A stretch of DNA of 64,000 bases from JAGVPT01 sp963717445 (GCA_963717445.1 OY970334.1:1302001-1366000); one strand, 5' to 3'; shown: positions 42,612 through 51,211, counted from the first letter of the stretch. The notes: a model not told the origin generated them from the letters alone. Translations and numbers: made by a program.

Positions 42612-42640
42612 TGACTTTCCAACCAAATCACGTTATATTA
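42612..42640 (+). promoter_or_regulatory. Promoter of fluoride unit 3
   Basis: TTGACT 42612-42617, 17 nt, TATATT 42635-42640. Transcription would start at about 42647, at the first base of the aptamer. Confidence 0.78.
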
Positions 42641-42645
42641 TAACA

Positions 42646-42733
42646 CGGCGATGGAGTTCGCCTTAAATATTCCAGCGAATTCGGAATTAATGACTCCTAC
42701 ACAGAAGCATACGCAGACGTGTAGGAGTTTTTT
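42646..42733 (+). promoter_or_regulatory. Fluoride riboswitch (crcB motif) 3 with terminator platform
   Basis: GGCGATGGAGTTCGCC (42648-42663) and TTAATGACTCCTACACAGAAG. ACTCCTACAC (42694 onward) pairs alternatively with GTGTAGGAGT (42719-42728), followed by six Ts. Very close in sequence to riboswitch 1, including the CGTTTA after the T-run. Confidence 0.93.
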
Positions 42734-42755
42734 CGTTTAAGAGGGCGATAACTCA

Positions 42756-43205
42756 TTGGATAAAGAATTCGAGACAGTGCAGAATATCCTGCTTGATAAT
42801 CTAAGCATGTTGATTGAGATAGCAGGTAGACGGGAGAGCCGGCTCATGCAAAAGAATCTCGGTGCTGCCTACGACATCGTTGATGGATTAGCGGAGCGTG
42901 TCAGCCAGAGTCAGCTTCCTAAACAGGCGATCCGTATTATCTTGAACGACGCCCGATTGGACATGCTGATCCTTCTTGCCGATCTGAAAGTCGACATCCT
43001 CTATGCACATCAGGAAATGTTGGCGCCGACTGAGAAGTTACGCACCGAGGTGCGGTCAAATATACAAAATGTCCTCCACACGGCAACGGACGAAGAGAGC
43101 CTTAACCACTCTATCCTGAAAGAAAACATCGATCAAATTGAACGTGATTTGCAAGTGATTCAAAGTGTCGAACGGGCATTGCGCCTGAAGGCTGAAGAGC
43201 CGTGA
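42756..43205 (+). CDS. Unknown helical protein of fluoride unit 3
   Basis: A 149-residue all-helical acidic protein (FETVQNILLDNLSMLIEIAG, NLGAAYDIVDGLAERVSQSQ, RIILNDARLDMLILLADLKV). I do not recognise a family. TTG at 42756 is the likely start, with AGAGGG about 10 nt upstream; the first ATG (42807) would lose 17 residues. It overlaps the next gene by 4 nt (GTGA), so the two are coupled and may form a complex. Confidence 0.65.
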   Translation: MDKEFETVQNILLDNLSMLIEIAGRRESRLMQKNLGAAYDIVDGLAERVSQSQLPKQAIRIILNDARLDMLILLADLKVDILYAHQEMLAPTEKLRTEVRSNIQNVLHTATDEESLNHSILKENIDQIERDLQVIQSVERALRLKAEEP

Positions 43206-43627
43206 AAAGCGCGCTACAACGGGAACTTGAAGAGATTGAATTTGCGATGAAAAATATCGTTACTGTAGCTGAGCGAAGAAAAGATTTTGACGCTTTAGCA
43301 AAGTGTTATGATCTCCTCAGTAGCTTACAAGATTTTTTCTCTAATCGGGGAGATAAAGAAATAACTGAGACGAATACTACAAACTTGTACGAGTCGCTTT
43401 ACCGCGCTTATCAGATTGCCGATAATTTGGCAATGGCGACGATGCTGGAAATCCGCGAAGTGCTTTTCCCTATTTTGAGCATTAAGCAGCAAACACATAG
43501 ACTTGGAGAACAATTCTTCGACAGCTACTTCGCTTGGCTCGACTATCCGGATCAATACACGCCGGAACAACTGATGGGATTTCTGGAAAATGATCTCCGG
43601 AAATTGAAGCTTGCGGAAAATCTATAG
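43202..43627 (+). CDS. Unknown helical protein 2 of fluoride unit 3
   Basis: A 141-residue helical protein (LQRELEEIEFAMKNIVTVAE, FDALAKCYDLLSSLQDFF, YESLYRAYQIADNLAMATML). GTG start at 43202 overlaps the previous stop. No known domain recognised. The 163 nt after its stop contain an open frame that could be its continuation after a frameshift (see 43630-43794). Confidence 0.62.
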   Translation: MKSALQRELEEIEFAMKNIVTVAERRKDFDALAKCYDLLSSLQDFFSNRGDKEITETNTTNLYESLYRAYQIADNLAMATMLEIREVLFPILSIKQQTHRLGEQFFDSYFAWLDYPDQYTPEQLMGFLENDLRKLKLAENL

Positions 43628-43629
43628 TC

Positions 43630-43794
43630 ATTGATGTAGAACCCGCAAAAGGGCAGGATACATCAATCTCAATTATTGAGAATATAACCGATGGGGTTCT
43701 GTCATTGAATTATTTCGACGCAAGAGAGATGCATTACATTCCGGTGGAGAAAATAATCAAAGTAAACGTTATCCTGCGAGTGCGAGCGAAATGA
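43630..43794 (+). CDS. Possible small protein or frameshifted tail before the phosphoesterase
   Basis: An open frame of 54-55 codons with protein-like composition (IDVEPAKGQDTSISIIENIT ... MHYIPVEKIIKVNVILRVR) ends at TGA 43792-43794, overlapping the next ATG in the ATGA style used by this operon. No ATG, GTG or TTG lies at its 5' end. It would need an ATT start or a frameshift from the 43202-43627 gene. Confidence 0.35.
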   Translation: MDVEPAKGQDTSISIIENITDGVLSLNYFDAREMHYIPVEKIIKVNVILRVRAK

Positions 43795-44489
43795 AAACGC
43801 TTATCGTCTCCGACATCCATGGAAATCTTCCTGCTCTCGAAGCGGTTCTTGACGCGACCGGTGATTTCGACTCTTGTTTGTTTCTTGGCGATGTCGTCGA
43901 TTATGGTCCTTTTCCGAAAGAGTGCATCACGGTCCTGAAGAATACCATGTCCTACGGCGTCATCGGCAATCATGACAATGCACTCGCTTATGATGTAGAC
44001 TGCGGATGCCGGGGCGACTTCAAACAATTCTCCGAAGAAACGCGCGCATGGCATAAGACACTGCTCGATAAAGAAGAACTCCAATTTCTTCGCTCCTTGC
44101 AGCCACTTCACCGTTGTGAAATCGATGGGCTTTCAATCCTGCTTGCACACGCGACTCCCGAAGGAAATCTTTTTCAATACCTTCAAGAATCGGACATCGA
44201 TAAAACAGTTAAAAATCTCACCGACCAGGTCGTTCTTTTAGGCCACACACACATCCAATTCAAAAAGCAGGTCGGCGGTACTTTGGTAGTCAATCCCGGT
44301 AGCGTCGGTTTGTCGCGTGACGGCGGAGAAGCATGTTATGCCATCCTTGAGAACAGAGAGATAACATTGCATCGCATTTCTTATGATGCCGAAAAAACAA
44401 TCGGTGCTTTATGGAAAAGTCCGATCTCCAGAACAAGCAAAGAAGGTTTGACACGAGTACTTCGTGGAACCGTTTTGCCAAATCGTTGA
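43791..44489 (+). CDS. Calcineurin-like metallophosphoesterase (YfcE/MJ0936-like)
   Basis: A 232-residue phosphoesterase with the five metal motifs: IVSDIHGNLPAL, FLGDVVDYGP, VIGNHDNAL, LLAHATPEG and LLGHTHIQF, then VVNPGSVGLSRDGG. A small cytosolic member, probably acting on a phosphodiester or nucleotide with two Mn/Fe ions. Last gene of fluoride unit 3. Metal-dependent phosphatases are common fluoride targets, so an induced copy fits the theme; the substrate is unknown. Confidence 0.85.
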   Translation: MKTLIVSDIHGNLPALEAVLDATGDFDSCLFLGDVVDYGPFPKECITVLKNTMSYGVIGNHDNALAYDVDCGCRGDFKQFSEETRAWHKTLLDKEELQFLRSLQPLHRCEIDGLSILLAHATPEGNLFQYLQESDIDKTVKNLTDQVVLLGHTHIQFKKQVGGTLVVNPGSVGLSRDGGEACYAILENREITLHRISYDAEKTIGALWKSPISRTSKEGLTRVLRGTVLPNR

Positions 44490-44529
44490 TAAAATTAGAA
44501 GCCATCTCAAAAATGGTTTTCATGCAGAA

Positions 44530-44660
44530 AGCAGCCGTAAATGTTATGCTGAGCGGAGCGAAGCATCCATGACATGACAGCCTTGTAGAGTCAAGGTATG
44601 TCATTGTCATGGATTCTTCACCCCGTCTGAAAAGCGACGGGGTTCAGAATGACAATGATC
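44530..44660. repeat. Dispersed hairpin repeat, ATGCTGAGCGGAGCGAAGCATCC family
   Basis: Left part ATGCTGAGCGGAGCGAAGC and right part GATTCTTC...GTTCAGAATGAC are the two complementary-type halves of a repeat widespread in bacterial intergenic DNA. Inside are shorter dyads (CTTGTAGAGTCAAGG; CCCCGTC...GACGGGG). It fills the gap between the phosphoesterase and the dynamin-like gene. Confidence 0.55.
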
Positions 44661-44722
44661 TGTCAGTATTCCTTCAGAAGGACATAATCAAGCGTTTTTG
44701 AGATAGCTTTTAGTATCACACA

Positions 44723-46489
44723 ATGGATGAAAAAGAACAAATTGTTTCAACCCTTCGAGAACTTCATTCTCTTGCAACGAATAATGGCTCCACAGCTTTA
44801 ACTTTACAAATAGAAGAAGAGATTCACAAAGTCGAGAAGGGTGAGTTTTATCTTGTCGTGCTTGGACAATTCAAGCGCGGGAAGACAAGCTTCATCAATG
44901 CCCTCCTTGGCGAAGAACTTCTTCCCGTCGGGGTAATTCCTGTAACAGCGATTGTAACGCTCATTCGTTATGGGGAAAAAACAAAGATCGAAGTTATTTT
45001 TTTGAGCGGCTGCCGCCAGATCATCGAGGCGGTCGATTTGCCCCAATTCGTTACGGAAAAAGGCAACCCCAATAACGAGAAAGGAGTCCGATCCGTTGAA
45101 CTGATGCATCCTTCCGAGTTTTTGTATGACGGCATCGTGTTGGTCGACACACCTGGAATCGGTTCGATATCGTTGAACAACACCAAAACAACTCAGGAAT
45201 TCCTTCCTCATATCGATGCTGCAATTGTTGTCCTTTCATCCGACCCTCCCATCACACAGGTGGAAAATGAATTTATCAGTGAGATTCGTTCACATGTTGA
45301 CCGAATATTTTTTGTCTTAAACAAAATCGATACGATGTCCAACGCCGACATTTCAGAAGCCATCATGTACACGCGAAAAGTCATCGGAGAAAAAACCGGC
45401 GACACAGTTGAGGTCTATCCTGTCTCAGCGTTGTTTTCAGTGAAAGGAAAAAAAGGAAAACAATCGACATCTCCTCCACTGGATAATATCCAAGCTATTG
45501 AACAGGCCATCCAATCGTATCTGAAACAAGAAAAGCTGCAACAGCTCTTTTACAATTCTCTCAAACGGATTCATCGCTTCAAGAACGAGCTGAAGTTTAC
45601 AACCGAACTGAATTTGAAAGCGATCGAAACACCTTTGATTGACCTTCAAACAAAAATCGAGACGTTTAATCGGTACCTTGAAACACTCCAGCATGATCAG
45701 CATCAAACATTCATCCTGGCAGGGGAACTCGCAACTCTTAAACGTTGGATTGCTGAAGAGCTTCGGTTGTTCCAAAAGACTGAGACTCTGAAGCTACATG
45801 AAAACCTTTCACACTGGATATCGAACCACGAAGACATTTCAAATCGCGAATTTCTGAAATCGGTCGAAAAAGCCATGATGGATCGTCTCGTCGCTGATTT
45901 CGAGGAATGGCGGTTTTCCTATCAACAAGAAATAATGTCGCGATTCAATAATATTCTCACGAATGCCTTACACGAAATGAATTTCATCATCGAGAAAATC
46001 GTTCATTACTCGGCAAATCTTTTCGCCGTCACCGTTGAAGCATTCCCACAGCCGGACCCTCTCCCGTTAAAATCAAACTTTGACTACAAAATCAAAGACG
46101 ATCCGATGTTTATCGAGATCGATATGGTCAAATTTTCTTCCCGCTTTCTCCCTACGGCAATCAGCCGTCACATTGTTGCGCGGAAAATGAAGGAGAAGAT
46201 ATCAGAAAAAGTAATGGTGAATTGCGGCCGTCTATTGTCTGATTTTGTAACAGATCTCGAAGAGCACTACAAACACTTTCAGTACGATCTTGACGAAAAA
46301 ATTCAGGAGACGGGTAACAATGTCAAACGCATTCTTTCCAACGCTGCAAAACGCAAGAATGAAAACGCGTCGGCAATAGCTTCGCACGTTGCCATCCTTC
46401 GCAAACAGCTTCAATATTTGAACGAACTTTCCTTACTTCCAAACTCCCTCGCCATTCCTCTCCACTCGGTCGAAAGTGGAAATCATTAA
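44723..46489 (+). CDS. Dynamin-like GTPase
   Basis: A 588-residue bacterial dynamin-family protein. G1 LGQFKRGKTSFINALLG, G2 region PVTAIVTLI, G3 VDTPGIGS and G4 VLNKIDT are present. The remaining 350 residues are long helices forming the stalk (coiled-coil heptads around 280-360 and 520-570). No strong membrane helix, so peripheral membrane binding is likely. Such proteins deform or protect membranes and are often linked to envelope stress. It lies downstream of the fluoride units but is separated by the repeat; its own promoter is unclear. Confidence 0.85.
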   Translation: MDEKEQIVSTLRELHSLATNNGSTALTLQIEEEIHKVEKGEFYLVVLGQFKRGKTSFINALLGEELLPVGVIPVTAIVTLIRYGEKTKIEVIFLSGCRQIIEAVDLPQFVTEKGNPNNEKGVRSVELMHPSEFLYDGIVLVDTPGIGSISLNNTKTTQEFLPHIDAAIVVLSSDPPITQVENEFISEIRSHVDRIFFVLNKIDTMSNADISEAIMYTRKVIGEKTGDTVEVYPVSALFSVKGKKGKQSTSPPLDNIQAIEQAIQSYLKQEKLQQLFYNSLKRIHRFKNELKFTTELNLKAIETPLIDLQTKIETFNRYLETLQHDQHQTFILAGELATLKRWIAEELRLFQKTETLKLHENLSHWISNHEDISNREFLKSVEKAMMDRLVADFEEWRFSYQQEIMSRFNNILTNALHEMNFIIEKIVHYSANLFAVTVEAFPQPDPLPLKSNFDYKIKDDPMFIEIDMVKFSSRFLPTAISRHIVARKMKEKISEKVMVNCGRLLSDFVTDLEEHYKHFQYDLDEKIQETGNNVKRILSNAAKRKNENASAIASHVAILRKQLQYLNELSLLPNSLAIPLHSVESGNH

Positions 46490-46557
46490 CAACGTTGACT
46501 TTTGCCCATTTTTTTGATAGTTTTCAAAAAGAACTGAACAGCATAGCGAATCCTTTT

Positions 46558-46914
46558 ATGATGGCATCATACATTCCTGTAATTTTAATGCTGGGCGTCG
46601 GAATTTTGCTCGGCGTTGTACTTCTCAAATTACATCAATGGCTCGGACCGCATCGGCCTAACGATGAAAAAACATCGACGTACGAAAGCGGGATGGAGCC
46701 TGTGCGTTCCGCGCGAGAGCGATTTTCGGTTAAATACTACATGGTAGCAGTCCTCTTTATCCTTTTTGATATCGAGGTCATCTTCCTCTACCCATGGGCG
46801 GTGAACTTTCGCGCCCTCGGATTGTTTGGATATATAGAGATGGTTATTTTTATTGCTACGCTTTTGGTCGGGTATTTTTACGTTTTGAAGAAGGGTGCGC
46901 TGAAATGGGATTAG
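46558..46914 (+). CDS. nuoA: NADH-quinone oxidoreductase subunit A
   Basis: A small membrane subunit of complex I with three helices (YIPVILMLGVGILLGVVLL, MVAVLFILFDIEVIFLYPWA, IEMVIFIATLLVGYFYVL) and the loop YESGMEPVRSARERFSVKYY typical of NuoA. ATG at 46558 (or 46561) gives the usual 118-119 residues; the frame extends to TTG at 46495, which would add an atypical N-terminus. The stop overlaps nuoB. Confidence 0.92.
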   Translation: MMASYIPVILMLGVGILLGVVLLKLHQWLGPHRPNDEKTSTYESGMEPVRSARERFSVKYYMVAVLFILFDIEVIFLYPWAVNFRALGLFGYIEMVIFIATLLVGYFYVLKKGALKWD

Positions 46915-47435
46915 AACACGCTTTGGGTGACAGCCTTATCACGACAAAAATTGATGCAGCGATTAATTGGTGCAGAAAAAATTCCGTCTGGCCGATGCCG
47001 TTAGGAATATCGTGCTGCGGAATCGAAATGATGGCGTTGGTCGACCCCAGATTCGACGCGTCGCGGTTTGGTTCCGAAGTCATGCGCTTCTCTCCGCGGC
47101 AATGCGACCTGCTGATCGTGGCAGGAACAACAACGTACAAAATGGCGAAAGTGGTCCGGAAGATCTACGACCAGATGCCTGACCCAAAATGGGTTATCGC
47201 GATGGGAGTATGCACGTCAACTGGAGGGATGTACCGCACCTACTCCGTTGTCCAGGGCATTGATCAGTTTGTGCCTGTTGATGTGTACGTCGCCGGCTGT
47301 CCTCCACGCCCGGATAATCTTCTCCACGCGATTATGATGATTCAGCAAAAAATCGGGCGCGGCGAAAGCCGAAGCACCCCGATGACAGTAGCTGAAGAGA
47401 GGCAAGAACAGCAGTTGTTGCAAATTGGGGTTTGA
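46905..47435 (+). CDS. nuoB: NADH-quinone oxidoreductase subunit B
   Basis: A 176-residue complex I subunit carrying iron-sulfur cluster N2. Cluster cysteines are in GISCCGIEMM, AMGVCTSTG and VAGCPPRPDN. Start ATG at 46905 overlaps nuoA by 10 nt with GAAGAAGG upstream. Confidence 0.95.
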   Translation: MGLEHALGDSLITTKIDAAINWCRKNSVWPMPLGISCCGIEMMALVDPRFDASRFGSEVMRFSPRQCDLLIVAGTTTYKMAKVVRKIYDQMPDPKWVIAMGVCTSTGGMYRTYSVVQGIDQFVPVDVYVAGCPPRPDNLLHAIMMIQQKIGRGESRSTPMTVAEERQEQQLLQIGV

Positions 47436-47442
47436 GGAATTT

Positions 47443-47535
47443 GGGAATACAGAATGCAGGAGACAGAATACAGGATTCAGTTATTTACCAGTGATGCACT
47501 ATTCTGCCTCCTGATTCCTGTCTCCTGTATTCTCA
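47443..47535. repeat. Intergenic hairpin between nuoB and nuoC, GAATACAGAATGCAGG word family
   Basis: Arms at about 47443-47480 and 47501-47535 are composed of CAGGAGACAGAATACAGG words and their complements (CCTGTCTCCTGTATTC). Confidence 0.65.
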
Positions 47536-47560
47536 CATTTTAATCGAAACAAATCACGTT

Positions 47561-48043
47561 ATGCTGACCACGGTTGTCGAAAAAATCAAAGCAAAATTCC
47601 CCTCAAGCCTTCTCGAAGTAAAAGAATTTCGGGACGAGACGACGTTGCATATCAAGAAAGAGGACATCATAGCTGTTTGCACGTTTCTCCGGGACGACGA
47701 GGACTGCAAATTCGATTACTTGAGCGACCTTTGCGGCGCCGATGCCTACACTCCCGAAAACAGGTTCGAGGTCGTTTACAATCTTTATTCCCTCCAAAAC
47801 AAACAACGGTTACGCCTCAAGGTCCTTACGGATGAATCGGACTTGCATGTGCCGAGCGTAACAATGGTATGGCCTGGCGCAGGATGGCCGGAGCGGGAAG
47901 CCTACGATATGTTCGGTATTATTTTTGACGGTCACAGCGACCTTCGCCGCATGTATATGCCTGAAGAGTTCGAGTACTTCCCTTTAAGAAAAGATTTTCC
48001 TCTCATGGGTATCCCCGATTCAATACCTCTACCAAGGAAATAA
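47561..48043 (+). CDS. nuoC: NADH-quinone oxidoreductase subunit C
   Basis: A 160-residue peripheral-arm subunit, not fused to NuoD. The signature is ERERDYDMFGI-like here (WPEREAYDMFGIIFDGHSDL), followed by RRMYMPEEFEYFPLRKDFPL. Starts after the hairpin spacer. Confidence 0.94.
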   Translation: MLTTVVEKIKAKFPSSLLEVKEFRDETTLHIKKEDIIAVCTFLRDDEDCKFDYLSDLCGADAYTPENRFEVVYNLYSLQNKQRLRLKVLTDESDLHVPSVTMVWPGAGWPEREAYDMFGIIFDGHSDLRRMYMPEEFEYFPLRKDFPLMGIPDSIPLPRK

Positions 48044-48044
48044 T

Positions 48045-49319
48045 GTGAACGTGCAGCAGCCGATTGACGCCGGGTACGAAATAGAACCTAAAAAAAGCAA
48101 GATCCTCCATGCCCTGGAGGATAAGGACACGAGTGCCCAGTTTACCGACCCTCTTGAGAATGAAATGATTCTCAATATGGGTCCGCAGCACCCTGCAACG
48201 CATGGCGTTCTTCGATTGCTTATCAAGCTCGATGGGGAAACCGTAGCGGCGGTTGTTCCTGAACTTGGCTACCTTCACCGAGGTTACGAAAAGCTTGCCG
48301 AGAATTGCAGCTACCACGAATTCATCCCACATACCGACCGGCTTGACTACATTTCGCCGCTGATGAATAACACTGCGTATATCCTTACAGTGGAAAAATT
48401 GTTGGGAGTTGAAGCACCCCGCCGTGCGCAGTTCATTCGTGTCATCATCTCGGAACTTGCTCGCATCTCCTCGCATCTTCTTGCAGTGGGGGCTCTTGGG
48501 CTTGATATTGGAGCGGTAACGGTTTTTATGTGGACGTTCCGAGAGAGGGAAAAATTGTACGACATCTTCGAAAATTTAACCGGCGCGCGGTTCACCACAA
48601 GCTATACCCGCATCGGCGGAATTTCGCAAGATATGACCGATGAGACGAAACACACCATTCAGGATTTTATCGACCGGTTCCCGGCAAACCTCGCCGAATG
48701 CGAAAGCCTTCTCAACAGAAATAGGATTTTTGTAGAACGAACTGACGGCGTTGGGGTCATTTCACGCGAGGAAGCGATCGCGATGGGATTTTCCGGGCCT
48801 AACTTGCGCGGCTCCGGCGTTGAGCATGACCTGCGCCGCTCCAATCCGTACCTCGTCTACAACGAATTTGATTTTGACATTCCGGTACTCCCCGACGGGG
48901 ATAGCCTCGCGCGGTACTACATTCGCGTCAACGAAATGAAAGAGAGCGTGCGCATCGTTCAACAAGCACTCGATAAAATTCCCGCCGGACCTGTCCATGC
49001 GTTCGAGCCGAAAAAAGTCCTTCCCCAAAAAGAACGCATTTACACAAAAATGGAAGAGCTGATTCACGATTTCATGATTATCAATTTCGGCGTCAATCCT
49101 CCTGCCGGAGAAGTGTACCATGCCATCGAAGGCTCAAAAGGAGAGCTCGGGTTTTACATCCAGAGCAAGGGCGAGGGGCATCCGTGGCGATTAAAAATCC
49201 GCTCCCCCTCGTTCATGAATTTGCAAATGCTTCCTCTTTTGTTAAAAGGGAGAATGATCTCCGACGTCGTGGCGATCATCGGCAGCATTGACCCGGTGAT
49301 GGGAGAGGCTGACAAATAA
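48045..49319 (+). CDS. nuoD: NADH-quinone oxidoreductase subunit D
   Basis: A 424-residue quinone-site subunit with MGPQHPATHGVLRLLIKLDG, YLHRGYEKLAE, RAQFIRVIISELARISSHL and RSPSFMNLQMLPLLL. GTG start at 48045, one base after the nuoC stop, with AAGGAA 5 nt upstream. An N-terminal extension of about 45 residues precedes the conserved core. Confidence 0.95.
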   Translation: MNVQQPIDAGYEIEPKKSKILHALEDKDTSAQFTDPLENEMILNMGPQHPATHGVLRLLIKLDGETVAAVVPELGYLHRGYEKLAENCSYHEFIPHTDRLDYISPLMNNTAYILTVEKLLGVEAPRRAQFIRVIISELARISSHLLAVGALGLDIGAVTVFMWTFREREKLYDIFENLTGARFTTSYTRIGGISQDMTDETKHTIQDFIDRFPANLAECESLLNRNRIFVERTDGVGVISREEAIAMGFSGPNLRGSGVEHDLRRSNPYLVYNEFDFDIPVLPDGDSLARYYIRVNEMKESVRIVQQALDKIPAGPVHAFEPKKVLPQKERIYTKMEELIHDFMIINFGVNPPAGEVYHAIEGSKGELGFYIQSKGEGHPWRLKIRSPSFMNLQMLPLLLKGRMISDVVAIIGSIDPVMGEADK

Positions 49320-49326
49320 AAAAGTG

Positions 49327-49411
49327 TTGGCTATTGGGATTTAGCCCTTTGCAAATATCACAAAAATTTGTTTAGCCTAACTACCAAAAGCCAATAGCTA
49401 AAACCCAATTC
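49327..49411. repeat. Intergenic hairpin between nuoD and nuoE, GGCTATTGGGATTTAGCC word family
   Basis: Left words TTGGCTATTGGGATTTAGCC and right words AAAGCCAATAGCTAAAACCC (49387-49406) are complementary in shuffled order. The vocabulary overlaps the repeats around the second S23 gene. Confidence 0.6.
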
Positions 49412-49420
49412 CTCTTTACT

Positions 49421-49885
49421 ATGCTGACTACAGAAAATCTAAAAAAAGCCGAAGAGATTCGGAAGCGCTATCCCGCATCTCAGGCTGCATTATTACCCAT
49501 CCTCTGGATTGCCCAGGAGCAGGAAGGCTGGATCTCTGAAGAGATGATGCGAGACGTCGGAAAACTGTTGGACATCCCGTACGGGCACGTCCTCGGTGTC
49601 GTGACTTTTTATACGATGTATCACTCCAAGAAGCCCGGCAAATATCATATTGAAGTCTGTACTAATGTTTCATGTATGCTTCGCGGCTCGGATAAAATTT
49701 TGAAGACAATCGAGCATCGGTGCGGTGCAAAACCGGGACAGACTTCTACCGACGGCAAATGGACCGTTAGCGAGGTCGAGTGTATGGGCGCCTGCGGCGG
49801 TGCACCCATGCTTGCAATCGGTCAAGAATACTACGAAAATCTAACGCCTGAAAAAACTGAAGAACTCCTTTCATCATTAAAATAA
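49421..49885 (+). CDS. nuoE: NADH-quinone oxidoreductase subunit E
   Basis: A 154-residue thioredoxin-like 2Fe-2S subunit. The four cluster cysteines are in EVCTNVSCMLRG and VECMGACGGAPML; GVVTFYTMYHSKKPGKYHI is typical. Confidence 0.95.
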   Translation: MLTTENLKKAEEIRKRYPASQAALLPILWIAQEQEGWISEEMMRDVGKLLDIPYGHVLGVVTFYTMYHSKKPGKYHIEVCTNVSCMLRGSDKILKTIEHRCGAKPGQTSTDGKWTVSEVECMGACGGAPMLAIGQEYYENLTPEKTEELLSSLK

Positions 49886-49886
49886 A

Positions 49887-49920
49887 AACCTCGTCAAGGT
49901 TAACAACCTTGACAAGGTTC
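49887..49920. repeat. Palindromic hairpin between nuoE and nuoF
   Basis: GTCAAGGTT-AAC-AACCTTGAC (49893-49913) is a perfect 9-bp stem with a 3-nt loop, flanked by AACCTC and AAGGTT. No T-run, so not an obvious terminator. Confidence 0.7.
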
Positions 49921-49933
49921 AGATTGAAAGAAC

Positions 49934-51211
49934 ATGGAACGATACATCCTCCCTGAAATTCCGAATTATCATAGGCTCGAGGTCTACGAAGAGCATGGCG
50001 GATACGGTGCGCTGAAAAAAGCGCTCGGCATGAAGCCCGAAGAAGTTACGGACGAAGTGAAAAAATCGAACCTCCGTGGAAGAGGGGGCGCTTGCTTCCC
50101 GACGGGATTGAAGTGGACGTTCATGCCGAAACAGACGACGAAAGCGAAATATCTCTGTGTCAACGGGGATGAATCAGAACCGGGGACTTTCAAAGACCGC
50201 CAGATCCTCGAGTTCAATCCACACATGCTGATTGAAGGAACGTTGATCGCTTGTTACGCCATGGGAATTACGACAGCGTACATTTATATCCGCGGTGAGT
50301 ACAGCAAGTGGCTTACAATGCTTCAAAAGGCACTCGACGATGCTTATGCTAAAGGATATGTCGGAGAGAACATTCTCTCTTCGGGATTTTCCACAAACAT
50401 CATCCTGCACAAAGGCGCCGGTGCGTACATTTGCGGAGAAGAATCTGCGCTAATGAATTCACTGGAAGGACAGCGAGGTTACCCGCGGGTAAAGCCACCC
50501 TTCCCTGCACAAAACGGTGTCTGGGGATGCCCCACGACAATCAACAATGTCGAAACAATCTGCAATGCACCCCTCATCATTAATAAAGGATGGGAGTGGT
50601 ATTCGAAAATCGGTGCACCAAAACATCCGGGGCCGATTCTCGTCGGCATCAGCGGCCATGTGAACAAACCCGGGGTGTATGAGGTCGCGACAGGGGAACT
50701 GCTGACAGATTTAATCTACCGGTATGCCGGAGGAGTTCCCGGAAACAAAAGAATCAAAGCAGTGATTCCCGGCGGGTCATCGACAATGATTCTCCGCGGT
50801 GAATCGATTGAAGGGGTTCGAATGGACGCCGATTCTCTCAAAGCTGCGGGCTCGTCCGTCGGCACGGCAGGGATGATCGTTATGGATGAAGACACAGATC
50901 TGATCCGTGTTATCACCCGCATCGCAAAATTCTATTATCACGAATCGTGCGGCCAGTGCACCCCATGCCGGGAGGGAACAGGCTGGCTATGGAAAATTTT
51001 GAAGCGCTTCGAAACGGGCAACGGTCAGGAAACAGACATTGACCTGCTGATGGACATTGCCAATAATATAGAGGGCAACACCATCTGTGCCCTTGGCGAT
51101 GCGGCTGCGTGGCCCGTTCAAAGCATGACCCGCCGTTTCCGCGATGAGTTTGAGAAACGAGTAACAAAGGCTCCGAGCATAACGCAGACCGCAGTGACGG
51201 TTGCCTCCTAA
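49934..51211 (+). CDS. nuoF: NADH-quinone oxidoreductase subunit F
   Basis: A 425-residue NADH- and FMN-binding subunit. RGRGGACFPTGLKWTFMP and GAGAYICGEESALMNSLEG bind NADH/FMN. The 4Fe-4S ligands are in HESCGQCTPCREGTGW and NTICALGDAAAW. The next gene is not nuoG, so the remaining complex I subunits (G-N) are elsewhere or follow a break in synteny. Confidence 0.96.
   Translation: MERYILPEIPNYHRLEVYEEHGGYGALKKALGMKPEEVTDEVKKSNLRGRGGACFPTGLKWTFMPKQTTKAKYLCVNGDESEPGTFKDRQILEFNPHMLIEGTLIACYAMGITTAYIYIRGEYSKWLTMLQKALDDAYAKGYVGENILSSGFSTNIILHKGAGAYICGEESALMNSLEGQRGYPRVKPPFPAQNGVWGCPTTINNVETICNAPLIINKGWEWYSKIGAPKHPGPILVGISGHVNKPGVYEVATGELLTDLIYRYAGGVPGNKRIKAVIPGGSSTMILRGESIEGVRMDADSLKAAGSSVGTAGMIVMDEDTDLIRVITRIAKFYYHESCGQCTPCREGTGWLWKILKRFETGNGQETDIDLLMDIANNIEGNTICALGDAAAWPVQSMTRRFRDEFEKRVTKAPSITQTAVTVAS

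Noticed and set aside
49887..49920. Terminator between nuoE and nuoF
   Set aside because: A strong stem, but no T-run follows and the gene order requires read-through.
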